Of a stretch of DNA of 48,792 bases, positions 18,528-26,386 are shown one piece after another; positions within the stretch are counted from its first letter, which is position 1, and each line of letters begins with the position of its first letter. Both the position numbers and the translations under genes were made by a program. The stretch lies in NCBI RefSeq assembly GCF_014202495.1, contig NZ_JACHHA010000014.1, positions 1 to 48,792 on the forward strand. Reading direction: 5' to 3'. This stretch comes from Cerasibacillus quisquiliarum (GTDB lineage: Bacteria > Bacillota > Bacilli > Bacillales > Amphibacillaceae). The notes under the pieces were generated by a model. That model made no database searches and had not been told where the DNA came from. It worked only from the letters and a program-made list of their open reading frames with translations.

Positions 18528-19622
18528 ATGTGGAATGTAAATGAGTTAGTTATTGCGTTTATCATCTCTTGTATGACCGCACTAATAATGACACCACTAA
18601 TCATTAAGATTGTTAAAAAGTATGAACTGGTTGATCAACCAGATGGCAAGCGGAAACTTCATCATGGTGAAAAGCCAAGCTTAGGTGGACTAGCTATTTT
18701 TATCGGAGTGGCTGCTGGATATCTTTATTTACAACCGTCACACCCTTATTTAGATGAAATAATTATAGGGGCTTTTATTATGATATTAACAGGGGTCCTT
18801 GATGATATTTATGATTTGAAACCATTTTATAAATTAATTGGACAAGTAACTGCAGCAGCTGTCGTCGTTTCATCGGGTTTAATTATTGATAAATTAACGA
18901 TACCATTTGCTGGTATAGTGTATTTAGGAAATTTCGGTATTTTAATTACGATATTATGGATTGTAGGGGCATCAAATGCGATTAATTTAATCGATGGACT
19001 AGATGGTTTAGCAGCAGGTGTGTCTACCATTGCTCTATCAAGTATTATGATGATGGCGATAATGGATTATCGGATCATTGTTGTCTATTTAACGGTTATT
19101 TTAATCGGCGGGACACTAGGCTTCTTAGTACACAATTTTTACCCAGCAAAAATTTTTATGGGTGATACAGGCGCACTATTTTTAGGTTATGCGATAGCTG
19201 TTGTCTCTATGTTTGGTTTGTTCAAGAATGTTGCTTTGTTTAGTTTTATCGTTCCGTTTATCGTCATTGCTATTCCAATTTATGATACAATTTTAGCAAT
19301 CATTCGCCGAACATTAAATAAACAGGGAATTGCAACAGCAGATCGCCAACATATTCATTATCGTTTGATGTCAATGGGGTATTCACATCGAACGACAGTA
19401 TTAATATTATATGGTTTTAGTTTATTCTTTGGTATTATGGCTATCGTTTTCAATAGTGCAACGTTACTTGCGTCGCTCGTTATTATGGTCGTTACGTTTT
19501 TAGGCATTCAGCTAGTTGCTGAAATGGCTGGTATTACTTATTTAAACCGAAAACCAGTCTTAAGAACAATTCAAAAACTCATCGGAATCGAACAATCTGC
19601 AGATAGTCGACATAAACATTAA
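18528..19622 (+). CDS. tagO: Undecaprenyl-phosphate GlcNAc-1-phosphate transferase
   Basis: A 364-residue polytopic membrane enzyme of the MraY/WecA family. It makes undecaprenyl-PP-GlcNAc, the first lipid intermediate of wall teichoic acid. Family marks are L-V-D-Q-P-D-G-K-R-K-L-H, G-G-L-A-I-F-I-G, D-D-I-Y-D-L-K, the catalytic N-L-I-D-G-L-D-G-L-A, F-M-G-D-T-G-A-L-F-L-G, and a late R-Q-H-I-H-Y-R-L. ATG at 18528 follows GCAGGTG; an upstream in-frame ATG at 18486 has no ribosome site. It converges on the LCP gene across a shared terminator. Together with that gene and tagD, it indicates ordinary wall teichoic acid in addition to the polymer suggested at the left end. Confidence 0.93.
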   Translation: MWNVNELVIAFIISCMTALIMTPLIIKIVKKYELVDQPDGKRKLHHGEKPSLGGLAIFIGVAAGYLYLQPSHPYLDEIIIGAFIMILTGVLDDIYDLKPFYKLIGQVTAAAVVVSSGLIIDKLTIPFAGIVYLGNFGILITILWIVGASNAINLIDGLDGLAAGVSTIALSSIMMMAIMDYRIIVVYLTVILIGGTLGFLVHNFYPAKIFMGDTGALFLGYAIAVVSMFGLFKNVALFSFIVPFIVIAIPIYDTILAIIRRTLNKQGIATADRQHIHYRLMSMGYSHRTTVLILYGFSLFFGIMAIVFNSATLLASLVIMVVTFLGIQLVAEMAGITYLNRKPVLRTIQKLIGIEQSADSRHKH

Positions 19623-19630
19623 CTTAATAA

Positions 19631-19667
19631 AAAGGGCTCACTTAACGATTTCTCAAGTGAGCTCTTT
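19631..19667. terminator. Bidirectional terminator between tagO and the LCP gene
   Basis: The stem AAAGGGCTCACTT / AAGTGAGCTCTTT (one wobble) sits in the 46-bp gap between two convergent genes and has A/T-rich flanks on both sides, so it can act in both directions. Confidence 0.8.
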
Positions 19668-19668
19668 A

Positions 19669-20676
19669 CTATTCTTCTAATGCTTCATTTGCAAAGACGT
19701 TTTCATCGGAGTCTGTTAATTCCAGATGTTGTTTTAAAATTTGCCTAACTTCTTCTACGGATTCTTCATCGGCAATTTCATACACGATGCCGTCCATCCG
19801 TTCTGAATGTGATTCAAATTTAATTTGATCGATATTACTTGGACTAAAATTCGGATATGCTTTATAGAAGGCAAGACCTTCCGTAATTCTCATATTCGTT
19901 TCAATGTTATTACCAATTGTTTCGGCAATATCATCAATCTTAGTAATCGTGTTAAACGATGTGGCCTTATCGACAATTGCTTTAATAATTTCTTGTTGGC
20001 GTTCAGCACGGCCAATATCACCTTTAGGATCTTGTTTTCTCATCCTTGCGAAGGCAAGGGCTTCTTCTCCATTTAATTCCATAGGTCCTTCATAAAATTG
20101 GACCCATCTAGAACCAGGAGCCATTGTTTTTTCTTCAAAATCGAAAGGAACATTAACGGTAATGCCACCAAGGATATCAATAATTTCAATAAAAGCATCA
20201 AAGTCAACAGCTGCATAATAATCAACAGGGATATCAAGAAATTTTTCAACCGTATCGATGGTCATTTCTTTCCCGCCAAAAACATGGGCATGGTTGATTT
20301 TATCCATTGTTCCTCTGCCGACAATTTCAACATAAGTATCACGTGGGATACTTAATAATTTCATCCGTTCGTCTTTAGGATTAAATGTAATAAGCATTAA
20401 ACTGTCTGTTCGCCCATTGACACCTTCTGTGGAATAGTCTTCAATCCCCATCAATAAAATGGAAACAGGGTCTTTACTAATCGTAACGACTTCTTCTCTT
20501 AATTTAGATTTCTCTCGACCGCCGAGATCGTTGTATGATTTACTCGCGGCAGTATATGTTTGGTAAAATTTATATCCACCAAAACCAATAAGTCCTAAAG
20601 CTATAATCAACGTGAATAATACAAATTTTCTTACTTTTCTCTTTTTCTTTACCTTTTTAACAGCCAAACGATTCAT
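19669..20676 (-). CDS. LytR-CpsA-Psr (LCP) family glycopolymer ligase
   Basis: A 335-residue protein with a basic cytoplasmic N-terminus, one membrane helix (about 17-38) and an extracellular LCP domain. LCP enzymes move teichoic acid or other glycopolymers from the undecaprenyl carrier onto peptidoglycan. Conserved charged segments are visible: G-I-E-D-Y near residue 78, G-R-T-D-S-L-M, L-S-I-P-R-D-T-Y-V, and A-F-A-R-M-R-K-Q-D-P-K-G-D-I-G-R-A-E-R-Q-Q-E. ATG at 20676 follows AAAAGGAGCC. A near-consensus promoter lies in the gap to tagD, so it can be expressed separately. Which LCP paralog it is (TagT, TagU or TagV type), and whether it handles the left-end polymer, cannot be decided. Confidence 0.9.
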   Translation of the reverse strand: MNRLAVKKVKKKRKVRKFVLFTLIIALGLIGFGGYKFYQTYTAASKSYNDLGGREKSKLREEVVTISKDPVSILLMGIEDYSTEGVNGRTDSLMLITFNPKDERMKLLSIPRDTYVEIVGRGTMDKINHAHVFGGKEMTIDTVEKFLDIPVDYYAAVDFDAFIEIIDILGGITVNVPFDFEEKTMAPGSRWVQFYEGPMELNGEEALAFARMRKQDPKGDIGRAERQQEIIKAIVDKATSFNTITKIDDIAETIGNNIETNMRITEGLAFYKAYPNFSPSNIDQIKFESHSERMDGIVYEIADEESVEEVRQILKQHLELTDSDENVFANEALEE

Positions 20677-20721
20677 GAGTTTAGGCTCCTTTTTACTAAT
20701 CTTAAAACCCCAACTTCATTA

Positions 20722-20750
20722 ATTATAGATATTTTCGTCGAATTTTGCAA
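20722..20750 (-). promoter_or_regulatory. SigA-type promoter of the LCP gene
   Basis: Reading the minus strand: TTGCAA (20750-20745), a 17-base spacer, then TATAAT (20727-20722). The -10 element is perfect and the -35 element has four of six bases. It lies about 45 bp before the LCP start codon. Confidence 0.7.
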
Positions 20751-20792
20751 TCTACTTTATCTATTTCTTGTGAAGAAAGTTTTATTAATAGC

Positions 20793-21191
20793 TTATGATT
20801 GCCGACCTTCATAGAGGTCATCTTTAATTTTTGATGTCGAAATATGCTGGGTTCGTGGTAAATAGATGACATCACAGTATGGTTTTAAATAGTCAAATAA
20901 GCCTCTCCAGTCATCTCCCATAACTAATATATCAATATGATATGTTAGTATATCTTCAATTTTTTGTTCCCATGTTTTTTCAGGTATGACTTTGTCTACA
21001 TATCGGATGGATTCAAGGATTATTTTACGTTCTTCATATGAATAGTATGCTTTTTTCTTTTTTGTCTTATTAAAAGAATCTGTGGAAAGGGCAACAATTA
21101 AATAATCACCCATTTCTTTAGCACGCCTTAAAATATTGATATGACCAACATGGATTAAGTCGAATGTGCCATACGTTATCACTTTCTTCAT
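20793..21191 (-). CDS. tagD: Glycerol-3-phosphate cytidylyltransferase
   Basis: A 132-residue cytosolic enzyme that makes CDP-glycerol from CTP and glycerol-3-phosphate, the donor for polyglycerol-phosphate teichoic acid. The nucleotidyltransferase signature G-T-F-D-L-I-H-V-G-H (HxGH) and the C-terminal R-T-Q-H-I-S-T-S-K-I motif are both present, and the length matches TagD closely. It is transcribed toward the LCP gene, with a gap of about 115 bp holding that gene's own promoter. With tagO close by, it implies poly(glycerol phosphate) wall teichoic acid. Glycerol-phosphate supply could come from the ugp and glycerophosphodiesterase genes downstream in the window. Confidence 0.93.
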   Translation of the reverse strand: MKKVITYGTFDLIHVGHINILRRAKEMGDYLIVALSTDSFNKTKKKKAYYSYEERKIILESIRYVDKVIPEKTWEQKIEDILTYHIDILVMGDDWRGLFDYLKPYCDVIYLPRTQHISTSKIKDDLYEGRQS

Positions 21192-21444
21192 TTCATCATG
21201 CTCCCTTTAGGCAATTTCCAAAACGAAAGGCGTAATCATTGATTGTACGGTATGGCATGGATGCTTTCAAAGTCATTTTCCTTTCATAACTTCTATTTTA
21301 TAACAACTAACATGTTCTAATCAACTCAATATAACAGATTTAACAAATGACATAAATTTACGATATTTACAAAATATTTTTAGAAAATAATTGCCACCTT
21401 TTTGGCAGATGCCACGATTATATTTGTGAAAGGAGGTGGTATCA

Positions 21445-21666
21445 ATGGCACATGAAGATATGCTAACCTCACAATTACGCCTTGTCTTTTATGTAGGAGA
21501 AGATGCTATGACTGGAAAGCCAATCTATAAGACAAAAGCATTTAATGTACACACCGATGCAACTCCAGAAAGTTTATTCACTGTATCTCAAGCGTTGGCT
21601 AGCCTACAACAACGACCTCTGTTTAATGTAGAGCGTGTTGATAAGTCTGAGATTCGCCAATCGTAA
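21445..21666 (+). CDS. DUF1659 small protein
   Basis: A 73-residue soluble protein of a family restricted to bacilli and relatives, of unknown function. ATG at 21445 follows AAGGAGGTGG at good spacing; an in-frame GTG at 21436 is inside that ribosome site. Visible features are an N-terminal beta-rich part with L-R-L-V-F-Y-V-G-E-D and a C-terminal S-Q-A-L-A-S-L-Q-Q-R-P-L-F-N-V-E-R-V-D. It is the first of three small genes (DUF1659, DUF2922, YvrJ) that commonly occur together. The spacing to the next gene (54 bp) and very strong ribosome sites suggest co-expression. No function is proposed. Confidence 0.8.
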   Translation: MAHEDMLTSQLRLVFYVGEDAMTGKPIYKTKAFNVHTDATPESLFTVSQALASLQQRPLFNVERVDKSEIRQS

Positions 21667-21720
21667 ATGGTCTGTAATCAAATGCTTATGGCTATCATTC
21701 GGAAGGGGAGGTGAACAGCT

Positions 21721-21936
21721 TTGAAGAATTTAGAATTGAAGTTTAAAAATGTTGATGGAAAAATTGTTACTTTATCGCTCGAGGAACCAATTGAGCCAAT
21801 TGATCCAGCAGAAGTTAATCAAGTGATGGAAGACATTATTGCAGCTGACGCCTTCACATCTAAAGGAGGCGGACTCGTTGAAAAATATAGTGCACAAATT
21901 ACAGAACGATATGTACAACAAATTGAGCTCACATAG
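21721..21936 (+). CDS. DUF2922 small protein
   Basis: A 71-residue protein starting with TTG at 21721 after GGGAGGTGA. DUF2922 proteins are short, have no known function and commonly neighbour DUF1659 genes. The sequence shows the family-like pattern L-E-L-K-F-K-N-V-D-G-K, then V-T-L-S-L-E-E-P, and a middle section rich in acidic residues and alanine. A hairpin terminator begins ten bases after the stop, so the following yvrJ gene depends on read-through or another start. Confidence 0.8.
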   Translation: MKNLELKFKNVDGKIVTLSLEEPIEPIDPAEVNQVMEDIIAADAFTSKGGGLVEKYSAQITERYVQQIELT

Positions 21937-21945
21937 TAAGCTGGT

Positions 21946-21984
21946 AAGAGGGGCTGTCCGTGGATGCTTGGACGCCCTCTTTTT
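21946..21984 (+). terminator. Terminator between the DUF2922 gene and yvrJ
   Basis: The imperfect stem AAGAGGGGCTGTCC / GGACGCCCTCT is followed by TTTTT. It may attenuate rather than fully block transcription of yvrJ. Confidence 0.7.
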
Positions 21985-22073
21985 ATTAAATGAACGTACA
22001 TTGTGTCACCAGGGAAATAATTTAAAAGATGCAAAAATATCGGTAGATTTCTAATTGAAAGGGGGCGTTCAGA

Positions 22074-22214
22074 GTGGAAATGGAAGCTTGGGTGGCTTTT
22101 GTAACAGATTTAGGCTTTCCGATTGCGGTGACATTTTATTTACTCCATCGTATTGAAGGAAAGTTGAATCAGCTAATTGAATCCATCCACTCTTTGCCGG
22201 AGAAAATGAAGTAA
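22074..22214 (+). CDS. yvrJ: YvrJ family membrane peptide
   Basis: A 46-residue protein. GTG at 22074 follows GAAAGGGGG with eight bases spacing; an internal ATG at 22080 is further from the site. It begins M-E-M-E-A-W-V-A-F-V-T-D-L-G-F-P and continues through I-A-V-T-F-Y-L-L-H-R-I-E, with one hydrophobic helix and a short charged amphipathic end. This is the typical YvrJ pattern. YvrJ proteins are uncharacterised. The same trio with DUF1659 and DUF2922 is common in bacilli. Confidence 0.8.
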   Translation: MEMEAWVAFVTDLGFPIAVTFYLLHRIEGKLNQLIESIHSLPEKMK

Positions 22215-22218
22215 CAAT

Positions 22219-22270
22219 AAAAACTCCAAACTTATTATGCCAGTTAGCGGCATATTCGTTTGGAGTTTTT
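22219..22270. terminator. Bidirectional terminator between yvrJ and the secreted glycerophosphodiesterase gene
   Basis: The stem AAAAACTCCAAAC / GTTTGGAGTTTTT is perfect over 13 bp, and an inner TATGCC / GGCATA pair continues it. T runs occur on both strands. It separates two convergent genes. Confidence 0.88.
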
Positions 22271-23193
22271 CATTTATGGTGTTTATTGTTAATCACTTCA
22301 TTCAAACGATCTGGATAATCAGTAAACATACCATCAACACCCCAATTAAGAAGTCGTTCCATATCTTTCTTGTCGTTAACTGTATAAGGGTGGATTAAAA
22401 GCCCAGCTTGTAAAATATCATGAACCATATTTTTAGTCAGGGCTTTATAATTAATACCAATTCCAGTTGCATATGTTTTGATTTTGTCTAATTCATTTTT
22501 ACTTAACTTTGCTTTCTTATCGAGCTTTAACAATTGAATTAACGGTATATCAGGAGCTAATTTATGTATTTCTAATAAACTATCTTTACTAAAAGATTGT
22601 ATGATTATTTTTCCATCTGGTAGAACAGGATCTGTAAAGCCATAGCTTTCTAACGTTTCAATTAATGTATGAACCATGTCGGGATACATTTCAGGTGTTT
22701 TTGTCTCAATATAATAATTAGCATGTTGACCAAACGTATTAAAAATTTCCTCTAGTGTCGGTACTGTTGCACCGATAAACTCTGCCTGAAAATAATGTGG
22801 GTGCTTATCATAAAACCATGATCCAGCATCCAATTGTTTCAATTCCTCTAACGTATAATCCTTTACTTTTCCAACACCATTTGTTGTTCGAGAAACATCA
22901 GAATCATGCATGGCAACGAGGTGGCCATCTTTCGTCATTTGTAAATCAATCTCAATATAGTCGCTGTTCAATTGCTCGCCTATTTCATATGCAAAAATCG
23001 TATGTTCAGGTGCATATCCTGAACCACCACGATGAGCAATATTCACAAAACGAAGTGGTGATAATAATGAATGAGCATCAACATGAGAAAACGCTTCAAG
23101 ATAATCACCAATTTGTTCCTCTTGTTGTTTGCATCCAATAAGATTAAGAAATAAAAGTAAAAAAATGAAGAATGTTTGGATGTATCGCATCAT
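22270..23193 (-). CDS. Glycerophosphodiester phosphodiesterase, lipoprotein
   Basis: A 307-residue enzyme that hydrolyses glycerophosphodiesters to glycerol-3-phosphate and an alcohol outside the membrane. The start at 23193 follows AAAGAGGTG and gives a signal peptide with the lipobox L-N-L-I-G-C. Family residues are H-R-G-G-S-G-Y-A-P-E-H-T, Y-I-E-I-D-L-Q-M-T-K-D-G and A-M-H-D-S-D-V-S-R-T-T-N-G. It resembles GlpQ-type enzymes, which can degrade phospholipid head groups or teichoic acid. It is the last gene of the phosphate block, 84 bp after the Na/Pi cotransporter gene, and would feed glycerol-3-phosphate to the Ugp transporter encoded upstream. Confidence 0.9.
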   Translation of the reverse strand: MMRYIQTFFIFLLLFLNLIGCKQQEEQIGDYLEAFSHVDAHSLLSPLRFVNIAHRGGSGYAPEHTIFAYEIGEQLNSDYIEIDLQMTKDGHLVAMHDSDVSRTTNGVGKVKDYTLEELKQLDAGSWFYDKHPHYFQAEFIGATVPTLEEIFNTFGQHANYYIETKTPEMYPDMVHTLIETLESYGFTDPVLPDGKIIIQSFSKDSLLEIHKLAPDIPLIQLLKLDKKAKLSKNELDKIKTYATGIGINYKALTKNMVHDILQAGLLIHPYTVNDKKDMERLLNWGVDGMFTDYPDRLNEVINNKHHK

Positions 23194-23277
23194 AACCACA
23201 CCTCTTTCCCTGTTTATCATGAAATATTATAATTTTCTACTCAAATCATATAGGAGTTGAATAGATATTTATATGTG

Positions 23278-24888
23278 TCAAATTAACCCTAACACAGTGC
23301 GTGAAATATTCATGGCATGATGATAGACGTGTAATAATTGATTAATCATATCTAAGTAAACAGCACTGATATCAGGGTCATGTACTTCTTTATCAATAAG
23401 TCTATTGAAATGTTCAAACTTCACATCTTTTTCAAACTGATCGATGGACGCTTGATATTGCAGCACATCTTTAGCTAATTGTAAATCGTTTTCTTTAAAG
23501 GAGGTGATGGAATTGATAAATGTTCTTTCTATATAATTAAGTAGGATATTCATTTTGTTTAAATCTCGCTTACTTAAGACAATATTTTTTTGGCTAACTT
23601 TTTCGGCGACTCCGATGAAACGGACTACCGTATCACCAATATGTTCGATATCATTTAAAATATTTAATAGCTTTACTTCTAAATTTGATTGCTCATCTGT
23701 TAAGTTTTGTTGAGCTAATTTTAATAGAAATTGTTGTATCTTAATATAAGATGCATCTATTAACATTTCAACGTGATATAGTTTCTGCTGTTTTAAATGA
23801 CCATTAACATAATCGCTTAATCGCTTAAGCATATCCGTCTGTACCATTTGTGCAAGACGAATGATTTCCTTTTTACTTTGATGAAGTGCCTCTTCCGGGA
23901 CTTTTATCAAGTTTTGATCGAGTTCAACTTGAAAAGTTATGTCCTTTTCTGATGAAGAGACTGTAAATTTCTTAAAAAGTTGAGCTACAGCAGGTAAAAC
24001 AGGCAAGAACAAAAAGGCAATCCCGATGTTAAATATAGTATGGAAGTGTGCAATTTGACGATCAGGGCTTCCCGGAAGTAAACCGCTATAAGGTAAAATC
24101 AAATGTAACCCTAAAAAAGCAATCACAACACCAATTAATTTAAATGAGAAATAAAAGACAGCTAACTGTTTTCCTTTTTGGTTAGACGTCGTACTGGAGA
24201 CTAAAACAGGAATCGTTGAGCCAACGTTTGCTCCTAATACAAGGGGAATAATGGCTTCTACAGATAAGACACCATTCGTTACAAAAGCAACTCCTATCAT
24301 AATCATCGCAGCACTGCTATGAAATATTGCAGTTAAAACCATGGAAATAAAGGCAAACATAATCGGTATATCTGAAATATTTAATAATACATCCAGTAAA
24401 TACTGTTCTTGACTTAAAGGTTCGATAGAAGATGAAATTAAATGGATCCCAAAGAATATGAAACCGATACTAAGTAAAATCATCCCCGTTGTTTTCCATC
24501 GATTATGCTTAACGAAGATAATAAATATGACCCCTAAAAAAATAAAAACAGATGAAAACATGGATATGTCAAAAGTAAGGATTTGCACTGTCAATGTTGT
24601 ACCAATTGCAGATCCGAGGACGACACCAAAAGCTTGTGACAAACCGATTGCCGAACTACTGACCAATCCAACTAAAATGATAGATGTTACTGTACTACTC
24701 TGAAGAATAAAGGTTGCTACGACGCCACTGAACAGAGCTTTAAGCCGTGTGTCAGTTAACCGAGTTAGATAGTCACGCATTTTTGAAGCGGCAAGCCGTT
24801 GTAAACCGTTACTAAGCAGATATGTGCCATATAAAAAAATGCCTAAGCCACCTATAAAGCTAAAAAAACTTTGCCATATCAAAGTCAT
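23278..24888 (-). CDS. Na/Pi cotransporter family protein with PhoU-like C-terminus
   Basis: A 536-residue membrane protein. The first about 310 residues hold the two inverted Na/Pi-cotransporter repeats, each with a Q-S-S or H-S-S motif (F-I-L-Q-S-S-T-V-T-S and I-F-H-S-S-A-A-M-I-M-I-G). The last about 200 residues are helical and PhoU-like (D-I-E-H-I-G-D-T-V-V-R). This is the YjbB/NptA-like layout. It should move phosphate with sodium, or export it when phosphate is in excess, with PhoU helices as a brake. The start codon overlaps the stop of the PhoU-like gene by 4 bp (ATGA), which argues for translational coupling and joint function. Confidence 0.88.
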   Translation of the reverse strand: MTLIWQSFFSFIGGLGIFLYGTYLLSNGLQRLAASKMRDYLTRLTDTRLKALFSGVVATFILQSSTVTSIILVGLVSSSAIGLSQAFGVVLGSAIGTTLTVQILTFDISMFSSVFIFLGVIFIIFVKHNRWKTTGMILLSIGFIFFGIHLISSSIEPLSQEQYLLDVLLNISDIPIMFAFISMVLTAIFHSSAAMIMIGVAFVTNGVLSVEAIIPLVLGANVGSTIPVLVSSTTSNQKGKQLAVFYFSFKLIGVVIAFLGLHLILPYSGLLPGSPDRQIAHFHTIFNIGIAFLFLPVLPAVAQLFKKFTVSSSEKDITFQVELDQNLIKVPEEALHQSKKEIIRLAQMVQTDMLKRLSDYVNGHLKQQKLYHVEMLIDASYIKIQQFLLKLAQQNLTDEQSNLEVKLLNILNDIEHIGDTVVRFIGVAEKVSQKNIVLSKRDLNKMNILLNYIERTFINSITSFKENDLQLAKDVLQYQASIDQFEKDVKFEHFNRLIDKEVHDPDISAVYLDMINQLLHVYHHAMNISRTVLGLI

Positions 24889-25523
24889 AATCGATTCTCC
24901 AAAATATCAATAAATGTTTTAGCAATCGTTACGAGATAATCACCTAACCGTTCTAAAAATCTGCTTGCTATAATCGTTTTTAAGTTACCGCCTGTAATAT
25001 CTTGTTGCTTTTCTACTGAATGTACAAGTGATTCATATGTGCCGATATTTAATTGGTTGACATGTTTATCGTGTTCGATGACATTTTTTAGTAAATCTAT
25101 ATTTTCATTCGCCATGCCTTCCAATAACCATTCCATCATGTCGCATTCATACGTCATAAATCGATTTGCCACTGGCTTTAAAACGTCAATATCTTCTCTT
25201 TCACTAATTGTAAGTAAATTAATGATTTGGTCACCGACACGTTCAAGCCGGCCAGCAATACGTCCAATAGCAAATAATTCCTTTACATCTTCTTTCGCTA
25301 AAGGTTGTAATGTAATTAAATCTAAAATCATGTCATTTATTTTTTCCTCACTTTGATCAATAACCGTTTCCTGTTGAAGTAAAAGTGCTTTTTTATCTTC
25401 AGAAGGTTCATCTAAATAAGCAAGATAATCTGTCGTCATTTTTAAAATATGTTCTAAAAGCTTAAGAACGATATCTTTCATTTGTATCCGCATCATGTCA
25501 TAATAATTTTGCCTTTTTAACAT
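24885..25523 (-). CDS. PhoU-like phosphate regulatory protein
   Basis: A 212-residue all-helical protein with two PhoU half-repeats, each ending in an arginine-x-x-G-D type signature (L-E-R-V-G-D-Q-I and L-E-R-L-G-D-Y-L). PhoU proteins bind metals and restrain phosphate transporters or signalling. ATG at 25523 follows GGAGGTGATTTC. Coupling to the Na/Pi cotransporter gene suggests that this protein is its partner rather than a partner of the Pst system, whose genes are not in the window. Confidence 0.8.
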   Translation of the reverse strand: MLKRQNYYDMMRIQMKDIVLKLLEHILKMTTDYLAYLDEPSEDKKALLLQQETVIDQSEEKINDMILDLITLQPLAKEDVKELFAIGRIAGRLERVGDQIINLLTISEREDIDVLKPVANRFMTYECDMMEWLLEGMANENIDLLKNVIEHDKHVNQLNIGTYESLVHSVEKQQDITGGNLKTIIASRFLERLGDYLVTIAKTFIDILENRL

Positions 25524-25552
25524 GAAATCACCTCCATCATGAAGATAAATAA

Positions 25553-25578
25553 AGAGGATATCAATGACATCCCCTTTT
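25553..25578 (-). terminator. Hairpin after ugpQ
   Basis: Arms AGAGGATATC and GACATCCCCT (with wobble pairs) around AAT, with a T-rich run on the minus strand. It lies in the 62-bp gap before the PhoU-like gene and may reduce but not abolish transcription into it, since no separate promoter fits in the gap. Confidence 0.6.
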
Positions 25579-25585
25579 AAAGCTT

Positions 25586-26302
25586 CTATAATCCGAAGAT
25601 AGCAGGATTGTTAGAAAAAACGCCGTTGACACCTAGATCAATTAATTTCCTATATTCATCGATATGATTAACAGTGAAAGGATATACTTCGAGTCCGATC
25701 TTGTGCATTTCATCAACAAGCATTTGGTCAACATAAACCATATTAGGATGGACGCTTCTTAATGTTAACCGAGTCGATTGAATATATTCCCAAGGACGTA
25801 ACAAACGATAAAACATAAGTAAACCAAGTGGAATTCGCGGGTCGAGTGCTTGTACTTTTTCTAAAGCTTGATGATCAAAGGATGAAATTAAAATATTTTC
25901 TAGACGATTATGTCGCTTCAAACATTGAATGACCCTTTCTTCTATTCCGTCATGAATGATTGGAATGTTTTTTATTTCTATATTTAGCAATATGTCTTTC
26001 GGGCATATGTCTAACACTTCATCTAATGTTGCGATGGTTTCATGAGCGTATGCCTTTGAAAAAGATGAGCCAATATCAAATGACTTGATTTCTTCTAATG
26101 TATAATCATTAACGTACCCATGAATGTTCTCATTTAATCGTGAAAAATGATGATCATGAATGACGATTATTTGTTTATCCTTTGTCAATTGCACATCAAT
26201 TTCGATCGCTTTAGTCTGGTGTTCTAAAGCTTTATGAATAGCAGAAAGTGTGTTTTCAGGAGCTTCTGTTAAAGAACCCCTATGAGCAAAGTTAAGAACC
26301 AA
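25586..26302 (-). CDS. ugpQ: Cytoplasmic glycerophosphodiester phosphodiesterase
   Basis: A 238-residue enzyme without a signal peptide. TTG at 26302 follows CGAGGTGT by six bases and puts the start just before the catalytic N-F-A-H-R-G-S-L-T-E-A-P-E-N-T. An upstream in-frame ATG would add about 23 residues of unlikely sequence. Other family residues are A-I-E-I-D-V-Q-L-T-K-D and I-V-I-H-D-H-H-F-S-R. It should cleave imported glycerophosphodiesters to glycerol-3-phosphate. Its place right after the binding-protein gene matches ugp operons in other bacteria. It is distinct from the lipoprotein enzyme at the end of the block, so the cell has one enzyme on each side of the membrane. Confidence 0.85.
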   Translation of the reverse strand: MVLNFAHRGSLTEAPENTLSAIHKALEHQTKAIEIDVQLTKDKQIIVIHDHHFSRLNENIHGYVNDYTLEEIKSFDIGSSFSKAYAHETIATLDEVLDICPKDILLNIEIKNIPIIHDGIEERVIQCLKRHNRLENILISSFDHQALEKVQALDPRIPLGLLMFYRLLRPWEYIQSTRLTLRSVHPNMVYVDQMLVDEMHKIGLEVYPFTVNHIDEYRKLIDLGVNGVFSNNPAIFGL

Positions 26303-26386
26303 GATGTACACCTCGTTTTTTTGATATAAGGGAGGAAAGTTGGAATGCAGCAAACTCCTACTCTCCTCCAATGAACAATCAAACCT

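Noticed and set aside
21355..21375. PhoP box upstream of tagD (TTTACGATATTTACA)
   Set aside because: The two repeats are spaced by 9 bp instead of the 11 bp needed for PhoP binding.
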